The notes under the pieces were generated by a model. The model saw only the letters and a program-made list of their open reading frames with translations. It did not search any database and was not told the DNA's origin. DNA of 64,000 nt from Mesorhizobium sp. WSM4904 (GTDB taxonomy: Bacteria; Pseudomonadota; Alphaproteobacteria; Rhizobiales; Rhizobiaceae): assembly GCF_029674545.1 (NCBI RefSeq), contig NZ_CP121354.1:5031001-5095000 (forward strand), written 5' to 3'. Positions 36,069-46,433 of this stretch are shown one piece after another (the first letter of the stretch is position 1; each line of letters begins with the position of its first letter). The position numbers were made by a program, and so were the translations under genes.

Positions 36069-37295
36069 ATGAAACGGGCTGACGTCGTCATCGTCGGCGC
36101 GGGCCAGGCCGGCCTTGCGCTCAGCCATTGCCTCGGCCGGATCGGCATCGAGCATGCCGTTCTGGAGCGCGGCCGCATCGGCGAACGCTGGCGCTCGCAG
36201 AGCTGGCGCACGCTCAGGCTCTTGACACCCAACTGGCTGAACGCGCTGCCCGGCTCGCCCTATGAAGGCGTCGATCCCGACGGCTTCATGGACAAAAGCG
36301 CCTTCGTGGCGAGCCTGGAGGCCTATGCAGGACGCTGGCAGGCGCCGGTCGAATGCTGCGTCGAGGTTCTTTCGTCAAGGCGGATCGGCGGCGGCTTCGT
36401 GCTCGACACCAGCACCGGCGCCTGGTCGGCCAAGGCCGTCGTGGTGGCCACCGGCCATTGCGACCGACCGGCGATCCCCTTTGTGTCCGAGACCAGGGGC
36501 GGACCGCTGACCATCCACGCTTCGCAGTATCGCTCTACCGGCGAGTTGCCCCCTGGCGGGGTGCTGATCGTCGGCGCGTCATCCTCTGGCGTGCAGATCG
36601 CCGACGAGCTTGCCCGCGCCGGCCGGCGCGTGACGCTGTCCGTCGGCAAGCACACGCGCCTGCCAAGGCGCTGGCGCGGCAAGGACATCTTCTTCTGGCT
36701 CTGCCGGATGGGTTTCATGGCGCAACCGCTCGACGCACTCGCCAACCCCGAAAGCGCCAGGCGCCAGCCTTCGCTGCAGCTCGCCGGGCGGCCGGACAAG
36801 GCCGATGTCGATCTCGCCACGCTGCAGGCGCTGGGCGTCGAGCTGACCGGGCGGGTGCGCGGCCTTGCCGATCGCGAGATCGTCTTCGCCGACGATCTCG
36901 CCGCGCAGATTGCGGCGGCGGAGGCGAAACAGGCCCGTTTGCTGGCCGAGATCGACCGCTTCGCCGGCGATCCGCGAGCAGGCCGGCGCGAACCGGTGAC
37001 GGTGCCTTCGGCCAGCCCTGAGCGGCTTTCGCTGACGGACGGATCGATCCGGACGATCATCTGGGCGACCGGCTATTCCCGCTCCTTCGGCTGGCTGGAG
37101 CCGCTCGCGCTCGGCGCCGATGGCGAGATCGCGCATCAGGGCGGCGTCACAAGCGTTCCCGGCCTCTACGCGCTCGGTTTGCGCTTCCTGCGCAAGCGCG
37201 ATTCCAACTTCATCGGCGGCGTCGGCGCGGACGCGCAGGCGATCGCCGCCGAGATCTCCCTCTATCTCGGCCGCAACGGCCGCCAAGCCGCCTGA
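36069..37295 (+). CDS. Flavin-containing monooxygenase-like oxidoreductase (CzcO type)
   Basis: 408 residues. The FAD Rossmann motif DVVIVGAGQAGLALSHCLG is at the N-terminus, followed by RSQSWRTLRLLTPNW, and the NADPH-binding loop GVLIVGASSSGVQIADELA near residue 170. The C-terminal ATGYSRSFGWLEPLAL matches the ATGY motif of this class. It likely oxygenates or oxidises a small hydrophobic molecule. It sits second in the OsmC-MFS gene run; the next gene begins five bases after its stop. Confidence 0.85.
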   Translation: MKRADVVIVGAGQAGLALSHCLGRIGIEHAVLERGRIGERWRSQSWRTLRLLTPNWLNALPGSPYEGVDPDGFMDKSAFVASLEAYAGRWQAPVECCVEVLSSRRIGGGFVLDTSTGAWSAKAVVVATGHCDRPAIPFVSETRGGPLTIHASQYRSTGELPPGGVLIVGASSSGVQIADELARAGRRVTLSVGKHTRLPRRWRGKDIFFWLCRMGFMAQPLDALANPESARRQPSLQLAGRPDKADVDLATLQALGVELTGRVRGLADREIVFADDLAAQIAAAEAKQARLLAEIDRFAGDPRAGRREPVTVPSASPERLSLTDGSIRTIIWATGYSRSFGWLEPLALGADGEIAHQGGVTSVPGLYALGLRFLRKRDSNFIGGVGADAQAIAAEISLYLGRNGRQAA

Positions 37296-37300
37296 GGACA

Positions 37301-38605
37301 ATGTCGATGCCGATAACCCCGATCCGTTCCCTTCCGCCCGTGCCCAGGCGCGGCCATTACGACGCCATCATCGTCGGCGCGCGCTGCGCCGGCGCCTCGA
37401 CGGCCCTGCTGCTTGCCCGCGCCGGCCTGAAAGTGCTGGCGATCGAGCGCAGGTCGTACGGCTCCGACACGCTGTCGACGCATGCGCTGATGCGGCCCGC
37501 CGTGCTGCAGCTGTCGCGCTGGGGCCTGCTCCAGCCGCTGCGCAAGGCCGGCACACCGCTGATCGAGGCGACAACGTTCCACTATGGCGATGACGAGATC
37601 ACCATCCCGCTCAATGCCGGGCCCGACCTTCCCGGGCTGATCGCGCCGCGGCGCACCGTGCTCGACCGCGCCCTCGTCGACGCCGCGCGCAAGGCCGGCG
37701 CCGAGGTCCTGCACGACATGGCGGTCGGCGACCTGTTTGCCGACACGCGCGGGCGCGTGCGCGGCGTCGAGATCCGCGGCGCCGGCCGCACCGCCCTGCG
37801 GGTGAGCGCCGACATCGTCATAGGCGCCGACGGCATCGGCTCGCTGGTGGCCAAATGCTGCGACGCGCAGATGCTCAGAAGCGGCACGGTTTCGGCCGCC
37901 CATGTCTATGGCTACGCGCCCGTCGAGCCAGGTGCCGGCTACCATTGGTATTTTCGCGACGGCATCGCCGGTTCCCTGATTCCCACCAATGACGGGTTTG
38001 CCTGCATCGTCGCCTCGGTGCCGACGCGCATGTTCGACCAGCGCTTCCGCGTCGGCCATGGCCGCGCCCGCATGGAGGTGCTGGAGGCGCTCTCGCCGGC
38101 GCTGGCCGAACAGGCGAGCCGGGCGCCGAAGGACGTCCGCCTGCAGGCCTTCCGCGGCGTACCGGGCTACATCCGCCAGGCCCATGGCCCGGGCTGGGCG
38201 CTGGTCGGCGACGCCGGCTTCTTCCGCGACCCGATCACCTCGCACGGCATTGCCGACGCCCTTCGCGATGCCGAGACCCTTGCGCGGGCGATCCTCGACG
38301 GATCGGAAGCAGCCTTCGCGGCCTGGCAGCAGGAGCGCGACCGCTTCGCCCACCAGATCCTCGACACCACGGACGCCATTGCCGGCTTCGACTGGTCGCT
38401 GGCCGATCTCGGCGAGCGGCATCGCCGCTTCAGCGCCGTCCTGAAAGCCGAGGTCCAGGCGCTGGCCGGACAGCCAATGCCGGTCCATCGCGCCTTGCCC
38501 GCCATGAGCGGCCTGGCGACCTGTCGAGCGCCGGCAAACCAGGACGAACCGCAGGCAATGGCGGGTTCGAACCTCCATCGCAACCGAACCGGAGCAAGAC
38601 CATGA
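37301..38605 (+). CDS. FAD-dependent oxidoreductase, PHBH/geranylgeranyl-reductase fold
   Basis: 434 residues. The dinucleotide fold is YDAIIVGARCAGASTALLLARAGL, with Arg-Cys where many homologues have Gly, typical of the group that includes halogenases and reductases. The DG/GD motifs are VIGADGIGSLVAKC and ALVGDAGFFRDPITSHGIADAL, which places it in the aromatic hydroxylase family. The start at 37301 has GAGGACA before it. It overlaps the MaoC gene by four bases. The substrate is unknown; the position beside a flavin monooxygenase and a hydratase points to catabolism or tailoring of a cyclic or acyl compound. Confidence 0.85.
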   Translation: MSMPITPIRSLPPVPRRGHYDAIIVGARCAGASTALLLARAGLKVLAIERRSYGSDTLSTHALMRPAVLQLSRWGLLQPLRKAGTPLIEATTFHYGDDEITIPLNAGPDLPGLIAPRRTVLDRALVDAARKAGAEVLHDMAVGDLFADTRGRVRGVEIRGAGRTALRVSADIVIGADGIGSLVAKCCDAQMLRSGTVSAAHVYGYAPVEPGAGYHWYFRDGIAGSLIPTNDGFACIVASVPTRMFDQRFRVGHGRARMEVLEALSPALAEQASRAPKDVRLQAFRGVPGYIRQAHGPGWALVGDAGFFRDPITSHGIADALRDAETLARAILDGSEAAFAAWQQERDRFAHQILDTTDAIAGFDWSLADLGERHRRFSAVLKAEVQALAGQPMPVHRALPAMSGLATCRAPANQDEPQAMAGSNLHRNRTGARP

Positions 38606-39057
38606 CCGTGCATCTGATGAAGGACGGCTGGATCGGCGTCATCAACGGAAGGCCGCAAGTAGGCGCCGTCGCCGAGCGTTCGCGGCGCACGCGGCCCGAG
38701 GATATCGACGCCTTCGCCGACATGACCGGCGACCGCAACCCGCTGCATTACGACAAGCGGCTCGCCGAGGCTTCGGTGTTCGGCAAGCTGATCGTTCAGG
38801 GCGGCGTCACCTCGGGCATCCTCAACGCGGTGGTGGCGGAAGACCTTCCCGGCCCGGGTTCGGTGTTCCTCGAGGTCTCGTGGAAATTCGTCAAGGCGGT
38901 CGGCGTCGGCGAATTGATCACCGGCCGCGTCGAGGTCAAGGACGTGCGCGCCGACAAGCCGATCACGAAGCTGGAGACATCGGTGCGCAACGAGGCGGGC
39001 GACGTCTGCCTCACCGGCACCGCGACGGTGTTCACCGTGCCGCTCGCCAATGGCTGA
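38602..39057 (+). CDS. MaoC-family (R)-hydratase/dehydratase
   Basis: 151 residues with a hot-dog fold. The catalytic block is DIDAFADMTGDRNPLHYD, containing the Asp and His of hydratase 2, followed by FGKLIVQGGVTSGIL. The C-terminal strand is CLTGTATVFTVPL. It would hydrate an enoyl-thioester or similar double bond. The start codon overlaps the stop of the FAD oxidoreductase (ATGA), and the MFS gene starts nine bases after its stop. Confidence 0.85.
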   Translation: MTVHLMKDGWIGVINGRPQVGAVAERSRRTRPEDIDAFADMTGDRNPLHYDKRLAEASVFGKLIVQGGVTSGILNAVVAEDLPGPGSVFLEVSWKFVKAVGVGELITGRVEVKDVRADKPITKLETSVRNEAGDVCLTGTATVFTVPLANG

Positions 39058-39066
39058 GCCTTTGCG

Positions 39067-40326
<1,260 letters not shown>

Positions 40327-40588
40327 ACATGGGAGGTATCTGGCCTCAGTCCGGCTCACCGCTCATTGCGGGGAGCCGGGCTGGAGACCGTGCATGGCAG
40401 GCATCGCTTTCGGCAGCTTGCCGAGAATGAGGCCGGCGCCGCAGTGGGTGGGGGGCGTTGGGGTAGCTGAGGCACCGGCCGAAGGCGGAATGGGCACCGC
40501 CACCGTCAAAGATAGGCTTCGCGCGTCGCGAGGAAAATTGCGTGATCGCGGAAGGACAAATGCTTGCCGCCAAGCTCTCCTGCCTGGA

Positions 40589-41138
40589 CTAGATTACTCC
40601 AGCATAGGCGCGCAGATGGCCAACCGTTTTCGGCAGACCTTGCCTCTCCAATGTATCGAGGTATTCGGCAGCGCTTCTGGGAGGGTTCTTCAGCCGTGCG
40701 CGGCATCTTTGCACGGACACCAATACGGCAGCATCGTCGATGCCGAACTGATGGAAAATGAAATCGTCAGGATGGACGACGTCCAGTAGGTACCTGTCGA
40801 GAACGAGCTTGGGAAAATCCTTGACGTTGAAGGTGACGATCGCATCGGAAGCCGAGACGATGGCCACCGCCAGGACATGGCGGTCATCTTCGTCGGGAAG
40901 CGCTAGGCTCGGCAGCAGATCCTGGTAGCACCACCAGACAGTCCGGGACCGCGCGGTTCATCAGATCGCGCGTTCTGTAAATCTGCTCCGGTTTGAGATC
41001 CGGGCGGTCCTGCAACAAGTTGCGTATCCACTCATCATGGATCTGTTCCGTCCATTTGGCGCGATAGAGGCCGCCTCCCGCGGCAAGTTCCACCAGAAGA
41101 TCCCTCAACGGAGCTGGATAAAGAACGCAGGCGTCCAA
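40589..41138 (-). pseudogene. PIN-domain toxin gene with a frameshift
   Basis: The N-terminal part reads DACVLYPAPLRDLLVELAAG and ends at the aligned position PDCLV. From there the correct family sequence, YQDLLPSLALPDEDDRHVL and IVTFNVKDFP, continues in another frame to a stop at 40589. The motif DEDDRHV and both acidic PIN positions are intact, so the damage is a single small indel near 40925 (net -2 or +1). The only start in frame is a TTG at 41138, close behind the antitoxin stop. It is either a dead toxin or a sequencing error. Confidence 0.7.
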
Positions 41139-41160
41139 AACGGCGGTGTAGGAAGAAGTC

Positions 41161-41604
41161 TTAATAGCCCATCCCCAATTCCTGGGCTTGGGCGGCCAGT
41201 TCCTCCATGACCTTCTTGCGCTCTTCCTCCTCGCTGTTTCGATATGCCGCCAGATCGGAGAACTTCACGCGCCGATGCGTTCCAACCATGGTGAAAGGCA
41301 GCCTGCCCTCCTCCAGCAGTCGGATGAGATACGGCCGCGATACATTGAGGTAGTCCGCCGCCTCCTGCGTCGTAAGCTCGGCATGGATCGGGATCACCGT
41401 CACCGCGTTTCCCTGGCCCATTTCGGTCAGAAGACGGTAAAGCAGGTCGCCCACGCTCTTTGGCAGGCGCAAAGTTTCCTTACCCACTTGAACCTTCAAT
41501 TCGGCACCGTCGCGCTTGGTGCGCGAAAGCATCCGGCTGGCCTGGGCAGCGAGTTCGGCATCGTCCACCGATGGCATGATCGGTCGTCCGAGCAGCTTGG
41601 TCAT
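41161..41604 (-). CDS. Antitoxin with excisionase-type helix-turn-helix
   Basis: 147 residues. The DNA-binding part is ELTTQEAADYLNVSRPYLIRLL with the wing KFSDLAAYRNS, the MerR-like HTH_17 fold used by antitoxins of PIN toxins. The N-terminal half is helical (LAAQASRMLSRT) and may contact the toxin. The stop lies 22 bases upstream of the first readable toxin start, so they form one operand. The antitoxin remains intact while the toxin is frameshifted. Confidence 0.8.
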   Translation of the reverse strand: MTKLLGRPIMPSVDDAELAAQASRMLSRTKRDGAELKVQVGKETLRLPKSVGDLLYRLLTEMGQGNAVTVIPIHAELTTQEAADYLNVSRPYLIRLLEEGRLPFTMVGTHRRVKFSDLAAYRNSEEEERKKVMEELAAQAQELGMGY

Positions 41605-41735
41605 TGATCCATGTCCTTATCGGCGTCGGATAGTTTCGTGCCATTATCCGCAATATCCGAAATAAACGCAATAAGTGAACGCCCGCTGATTGGTATGGTT
41701 CCATGAGCGGCGGCTGGACAACTACCCCAGGGGCC

Positions 41736-43304
41736 TTACGATCCAGCTGTCTCGGCGACAAAAGCGCGGACGTGGCCGATGAACTGGTCGAAGGCCGGCT
41801 CGCCCTCGAGCAGGATGTGGTTCTGGCTTTCCAGCTCGAAGAAGCGCGCGCCGGGAATGCCCGCCGCCATGGTGCGCCCGGATTCGACCGGGGCGACATT
41901 GTCTTCCCGCGCGTGCAGCACCAGCGTCGGCACCCGCACTTTTTCCAGGAGGTCGCTGACATCGACCACCGAGAAGGCGCTCTGCAGGCGCCAGGCGTCG
42001 TCCGGCGACACGGTGCGGAGCATCAGATCGTCCATCCAGGCGAAATGCTCGTGCGTGGCGCCGGGGATGAACATGGAGCAGAAGGCCTGGCGGAACATCG
42101 GATTCGGCTTGCCCCAGCTCTCGCGCATCAGCGTCGCCACGGCCTCGCGCGTGGCGATCTCGCCGGCGTCGCCACGCGCCCGCCAGCCTTTGACATAGCC
42201 GCCGTAGAGGATCATGCCCGAGACCTTCTCGGGGTGGCGTATGGCATAGGCGATCGAAACCGCGCAGCTTTGCGAGAGGCCGAGAAGCGTGAAGCGACCC
42301 AACCCCGCCGCCTCGACCACGCATTCGAGATCCGACACCATGGTTTCGAACGAGACGTCGACCACGTGACGCTGCGACAGGCCGTTGCAGCGCTCGTCGT
42401 AGCGCACCAGCTGGTTCTCGCGCGACAGTTCCTTCATCCAGTGCCGCCAGATCGGGCTGTCCCAGTCGAAGGTGAGATGCGACATCCAATGCGCGGCGCG
42501 AAGGATGGGCGGGCCGCTGCCGGTCTTGGCGAAAGCAAGCCTCGTGCCGTCGACAGCGCGGCAGAAATGGACGGCGCGGCCGGGATCCTGCGCGGCCGCC
42601 GCGCTTTTTCCGGGCGAAGCCGATTGCGGCGGTGCGGCATTCGCGCTGGGTTCGGCAGAGCGTGCCGTCGGCTGGGCGGCCGCCGCCCTCACCTTCTCCT
42701 CCAGCGCCTCGATCTCTTCCGCCAGGCCGACATCCTCCGGCAGCAGGCGCGCCAAGCGCCGGGCAAGCGGCAGCGCCCGCCTCGGCTCGCCGGCCAGACG
42801 CCCGACCAGTTCGCGCAAAATACCGAGCTCGGCGATCTCGACCTCGCTGGCGACGCCGGCGCGCCAGGCCTCGTATTCGAAGCAGCGATCGAGCGAGAGA
42901 TCGGCGAGGAAATCGCCACGGATCGAGCCGGCGACAGCCTCGAGCTCCTCCGTCGACGCCAGGGAAAGATCGCCCTTCACCAGCGGCAGCAGCCGGGCAT
43001 AATCCGTCGCGACCTTCAGCGCGACGCTGTTGCGGTCGGCGACCAAAGCGCATTCGTCCTCGCCCAGCACCTGGCGGATCTTGGACAGGCTCCAGCGCAA
43101 GGCGCCGCGCGGATCGTCGGGAATGTCCCAGAAGATTTCGCAAAGCCGCTCGCGCTGGTGCGCCTTGCCGGTGACGGCGAGATAGGCGAGCAAGGCCCTC
43201 GTCTTGCGCGAGGGCGGCAGGTCGAGCAGCGCGCCCTCGCGGGTCACCTGGAAATCGCCGAGCACGCACAGGTTCAGCGGCCCGCTATGCGGACCGACAG
43301 TCAT
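41736..43304 (-). CDS. BTAD-type activator fused to an alpha/beta hydrolase
   Basis: 522 residues with two parts. Residues 1-240 form an OmpR-like winged helix (LNLCVLGDFQVTREGALLDLPPSRKTRALLAYLAV, as two short patterns) plus the bacterial transcriptional activation TPR-like domain ending in a Glu-rich helix. After an Ala/Pro/Ser linker, residues ~255-520 are an alpha/beta hydrolase: nucleophile Ser in LLGLSQSCAVSIAYA, Asp in HAREDNVAPVE and His in SQNHILLEG. The fusion resembles SARP regulators coupled to adenylate-cyclase-like or hydrolase sensors, so the hydrolase may sense or process an ester ligand. Start ATG at 43304 is chosen after the basic leader; AAGGG lies upstream. Confidence 0.8.
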   Translation of the reverse strand: MTVGPHSGPLNLCVLGDFQVTREGALLDLPPSRKTRALLAYLAVTGKAHQRERLCEIFWDIPDDPRGALRWSLSKIRQVLGEDECALVADRNSVALKVATDYARLLPLVKGDLSLASTEELEAVAGSIRGDFLADLSLDRCFEYEAWRAGVASEVEIAELGILRELVGRLAGEPRRALPLARRLARLLPEDVGLAEEIEALEEKVRAAAAQPTARSAEPSANAAPPQSASPGKSAAAAQDPGRAVHFCRAVDGTRLAFAKTGSGPPILRAAHWMSHLTFDWDSPIWRHWMKELSRENQLVRYDERCNGLSQRHVVDVSFETMVSDLECVVEAAGLGRFTLLGLSQSCAVSIAYAIRHPEKVSGMILYGGYVKGWRARGDAGEIATREAVATLMRESWGKPNPMFRQAFCSMFIPGATHEHFAWMDDLMLRTVSPDDAWRLQSAFSVVDVSDLLEKVRVPTLVLHAREDNVAPVESGRTMAAGIPGARFFELESQNHILLEGEPAFDQFIGHVRAFVAETAGS

Positions 43305-43453
43305 GCGGCCAGGCACCCTTCCACTGCCATTTACCCCCTGGCTTCCCGCGGCGGGAGAAGACCACACCGCAATATCAAAATCGGCTAATTTACGGAAGCC
43401 GATACGGCAAGACGGGCGCGGGGAATGTGGGATGGGTTACATTGGTGGGGCAC

Positions 43454-43465
43454 TAATCTCCCCCC
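43454..43465. repeat. Left fragment of the intergenic repeat split by the IS element
   Basis: TAATCTCCCCCC is the left end of a mosaic repeat; the rest resumes at 44736. The last five C are duplicated on the far side of the insertion. Confidence 0.7.
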
Positions 43466-44735
43466 TGTATGGACTGGGGACATCGCGAACAGGTGTGCGA
43501 AGACATCGCGAACAGTTTCGTGCGTTTTGCGCGGGGAGGTTCGTGGTGCCATTCGAGGCCAGGAGCGTGATGAGCCAGAAGGAAGAGTTTGTAAGACTGG
43601 CGCTGGCGCCAGGGGCGAATGTGAGCGCGCTGTGCCGTCGCTTCGGGATCGGACGAACCTGCGGGCACAAATTGATCGCGCGATTTCGTGCGGAAGGCGT
43701 AGCCGGGCTGGCGGAGCGTTCGCGGCGGCCAAAGTCGAGCCCGCGGCGCAGCCCGCCGTCGCTGGAAGCAGCGGTTGTGTCGCTGCGGAAGGAATGCCCG
43801 GCCTGGGGTGGGCGCAAGATCGCTGGCGTGCTCGAGCGCGACGGCATCGGCGCCATTGCTCCTTCGACGGTGAGCGGCATCTTGCGGCGCAACGGCGTCG
43901 AGCTGGGTGCGTTGGGCGGCGGCGCTCAGCCCTTCATCCGCTTCGAGCACGAAGCCCCCAACGATCTGTGGCAGATGGACTTCAAGGGCCATGTGCCACT
44001 GCGCCAGGGACGGCTGCATCCGCTCACCGTGCTCGACGACCATTCGCGCTTCTCGCTGGCCCTGGAGGCCTGCTCCGACGAGACGACCGAGACCGTCAAG
44101 GCGCGGCTGATCACGGCGTTCCGGCGCTATGGCCTGCCGTGGCGCATCGCCATCGACAACGGCCCGCCCTGGGGCGACGGCGGCCGCAACAACCTCACCG
44201 TGCTCGGCGTCTGGCTGATCGAGGTGGGCGTGGCCATCAGTCATTCCCGGCCCTACCATCCCCAGACGCTGGGCAAGGACGAGCGCTTCCACCGCTCCCT
44301 CAAGGCCGAGGCGCTGCAGGGGCCGCCCTTCGAGAGCCTCCAGCACGCCCAGAGCGCCTTCGACAGCTGGCGCCATCTCTACAACACCAAGCGCCCGCAC
44401 GATGGCCTTGCCGGCGCTGTGCCGCTCGACCGCTACCGGCCCTCCGGCCGCGACTTCTGCGAGACCGTGGCGCCCTTCGACTACGCCGCCGGCGACCTCC
44501 TGCGCAAAATCCAGCAGAAGGGAGCGACCTCGCTGTTCGGGCGTGCCTTCAAGATCTGCAACGCCGTCGCCGGCAAGGTCGTCGCCTTCAGGCCGACCGA
44601 AATCGACGGCGTCTTCGATGTCTTCTTCCGACACCAGAAGATCCAAACCATCGACCTCAACCAGTTCCAGCGCTAGCATGGGAAACTGTTCGCGATGTCT
44701 TCGCACACCTGTTCGCGATGTCCCCAGTCCATACA
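43466..44735 (+). mobile_element. Complete IS481-family insertion sequence, 1270 bases
   Basis: The ends are long near-perfect inverted repeats of about 50 bases, starting TGTATGGACTGGGGACATCG on the left and ending as its mirror (CCCCAGTCCATACA) on the right; within each, GACATCGCGAACAG and ACATCGCGAACAG are repeated. A 5-base duplication of CCCCC flanks the element (43461-43465 and 44736-44740). One transposase gene fills the interior. All parts look intact, so it may be mobile. Confidence 0.9.
43546..44676 (+). CDS. IS481-family transposase
   Basis: 376 residues. The N-terminal helix-turn-helix is LCRRFGIGRTCGHKLIARF, with the linker GLAERSRRPKSSPRR. The integrase core has the DDE triad readable as Asp in LWQMDFKGHV, Asp in AIDNGPPWGD and Glu in GKDERFHRSLKAEAL. 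A C-terminal helix and YNTKRPHDGL match the family. I prefer the GTG at 43546, with GGGGAGG six bases upstream, over the ATG at 43570. It is complete, with no internal stop. Confidence 0.9.
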   Translation: MPFEARSVMSQKEEFVRLALAPGANVSALCRRFGIGRTCGHKLIARFRAEGVAGLAERSRRPKSSPRRSPPSLEAAVVSLRKECPAWGGRKIAGVLERDGIGAIAPSTVSGILRRNGVELGALGGGAQPFIRFEHEAPNDLWQMDFKGHVPLRQGRLHPLTVLDDHSRFSLALEACSDETTETVKARLITAFRRYGLPWRIAIDNGPPWGDGGRNNLTVLGVWLIEVGVAISHSRPYHPQTLGKDERFHRSLKAEALQGPPFESLQHAQSAFDSWRHLYNTKRPHDGLAGAVPLDRYRPSGRDFCETVAPFDYAAGDLLRKIQQKGATSLFGRAFKICNAVAGKVVAFRPTEIDGVFDVFFRHQKIQTIDLNQFQR

Positions 44736-44888
44736 CCCCCTCGAGGGGGAGATGTCGCCGAAGGCGACAGAGGGGGTCGCTTCGCGTGGAGCGCCGGCGC
44801 CCTTCGCGACGCCGGCCGGCGTTGGTGCTCTACGTGAGACGACCCCCTCTGGCCTGCCGGCCATCTCCCCCTCGAGGGGGGAGATTAC
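44736..44888. repeat. Right part of the intergenic mosaic repeat interrupted by the IS
   Basis: Continues the repeat from 43465: CCCCCTCGAGGGGGAGATG, GTCGCCGAAGGCGAC, then GGCCTGCCGGCC and CCCCCTCGAGGGGGGAGATT. Its left part encodes the C-terminus of the MFS protein on the other strand. Confidence 0.75.
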
Positions 44889-46299
44889 GCGCACCAGCCA
44901 CCGCAATCACCACCGCCACCACAACCAATCCCGCCGCGACGGTGAACGTAACCCTCATCCCGCCGGCGACCGCTTCCGGCGCCGCAACGGCCATATCCCT
45001 CGTCCCTACCGCGAAGGCGAACAGCGCGCCCATCGCCGCCGTGCCGGTGACCAGGCCGAGATTGCGCGACAGGCTGAGCATGCCCGACACCACGCCGCGC
45101 TCGTTGCCGTCGACATCGGCCATGACGGCGGTGTTGTTCGCCGCCTGGAAGAGCTGATAGCCGGGCGTCAGCACGACGATCGCCGCTGCGTAGCCGGCGA
45201 CGCCGAACAACCCGGGCAGCACGGCGAGCGCGACGCAGCCGGCGGCCATCAGCGCCAGCCCGGCGACGACCATGGCGGATGCGCCGAGGCGATCGACGAC
45301 GCGGCCGGCGACCACGCCGCACAGCGCCGAGACGACCGGGCCGATCGACAGCACAGCGCCGGTCAGCGCTTCGCTCAGGCCCAATCCGCGCGACAGAAAG
45401 AAGGGCCCGACGACAAGCGTGGCCATCATGACGGTGGAGACCAGCACGTTCATGGCGAGGCTCGGCGCCAGCACCGGGTCGCGGAACAGCGCGAGCTTCA
45501 CCAGAGGCGAAGCCACCTTGCCCTCGGCATAGAGGAACAGGCCGGCGCCGAGAACGGCAGCGGCGAGCAGCGCGACGTTCAGGCCGCCGAAATGGCCGCG
45601 CCCGGTGGTCATCGCCAAAGCGTAGGCGGCAAGCGTCAGCGCAAGCAGGATCGTGCCGACCGTATCGAAGCGTGCGCCTTCCCCCCTCGCGCCTCGATCT
45701 TCCGTCACCCCGCCCATGGGCAGGAAGCGTTGGGCGGCAAGCATGGCCGCGACGCCAAGCGCCGCGCTGACGAGGAAGATCGCGCGCCAGCCCACCGAGG
45801 CGATCAGCACGCCGCCGAGCGACGGCCCGAGCGCCGTGCCGATCGCCGACATGGTGCCGAGCAGGCCCATGGCGCTGCCGGTGCGCTCCTTCGGCACCGT
45901 CTCGCCGACAAAGGCAATGGTTAGCGCCATCATCACCGCTGCACCCAGGCCTTGCACGGCGCGGGCGGCGATCAGCAGCGGCAGGGTCGGCGCGAGCGCC
46001 GCGGCAAGCGAGGCGGCGCTGAACAGGCCAAGGCCGGAGATCAGCAGCAGCCGGCGGCCGACGAGATCGCCCAGCCGCCCGACGCTGACGATGAGCGCGG
46101 TGACGGCAAGCAGATAAGCGAGCACCACCCACTGCACTGCAGGGAAGGAGGCAGCGAAGGCCGTGCTCAGCGTCGGCAGCGCGACATTGGCGACCGAGGT
46201 GCTGAGCGAGGACAGGAGCATGGCCAGCGACAGGCTGGCCAGCGCGCCGGTCGTCGAGCGGCTTCTAGGTACGGCGCGCGGATCGGCGATGTCGATCAT
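44830..46299 (-). CDS. MFS drug-efflux transporter, DHA2 type
   Basis: 489 residues with about fourteen hydrophobic segments. Signatures are VSVGRLGDLVGRRLLLISG after helix 2 and the motif-C-like MSAIGTALGPSLGGVLI in helix 5, which mark proton-driven drug exporters (EmrB/QacA). The start ATG at 46299 has GGAGAAGAACC upstream. The last ~18 residues (RNLPPRGGDGRQARGG) are translated from the neighbouring repeat, so the native C-terminus has been replaced or extended. A LysR gene is divergent, with a palindromic box between them. Confidence 0.85.
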   Translation of the reverse strand: MIDIADPRAVPRSRSTTGALASLSLAMLLSSLSTSVANVALPTLSTAFAASFPAVQWVVLAYLLAVTALIVSVGRLGDLVGRRLLLISGLGLFSAASLAAALAPTLPLLIAARAVQGLGAAVMMALTIAFVGETVPKERTGSAMGLLGTMSAIGTALGPSLGGVLIASVGWRAIFLVSAALGVAAMLAAQRFLPMGGVTEDRGARGEGARFDTVGTILLALTLAAYALAMTTGRGHFGGLNVALLAAAVLGAGLFLYAEGKVASPLVKLALFRDPVLAPSLAMNVLVSTVMMATLVVGPFFLSRGLGLSEALTGAVLSIGPVVSALCGVVAGRVVDRLGASAMVVAGLALMAAGCVALAVLPGLFGVAGYAAAIVVLTPGYQLFQAANNTAVMADVDGNERGVVSGMLSLSRNLGLVTGTAAMGALFAFAVGTRDMAVAAPEAVAGGMRVTFTVAAGLVVVAVVIAVAGARNLPPRGGDGRQARGGRLT

Positions 46300-46371
46300 G
46301 GTTCTTCTCCGGCTTGGGTGGGACTTGCCGGGAAGATAGGCGCGCGGCCGATATGGCGGAATGCGCATCAT

Positions 46372-46390
46372 TTGCACTCGAACAGTGCAT
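46372..46390. promoter_or_regulatory. LysR-type box in the MFS/LysR divergent interval
   Basis: TGCACT and AGTGCA are exactly inverted around CGAAC, about 45 bases before the LysR start and 75 before the MFS start. It is a likely site for the divergent LysR regulator. Confidence 0.6.
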
Positions 46391-46433
46391 GCAACGCCAT
46401 GTCATCGCGCCGCAACCATGCTATGGTCGCGCC

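Noticed and set aside
40351..40379. Hairpin after the MFS gene as an intrinsic terminator
   Set aside because: Stem of seven pairs with no T tract; noted in the MFS entry only.
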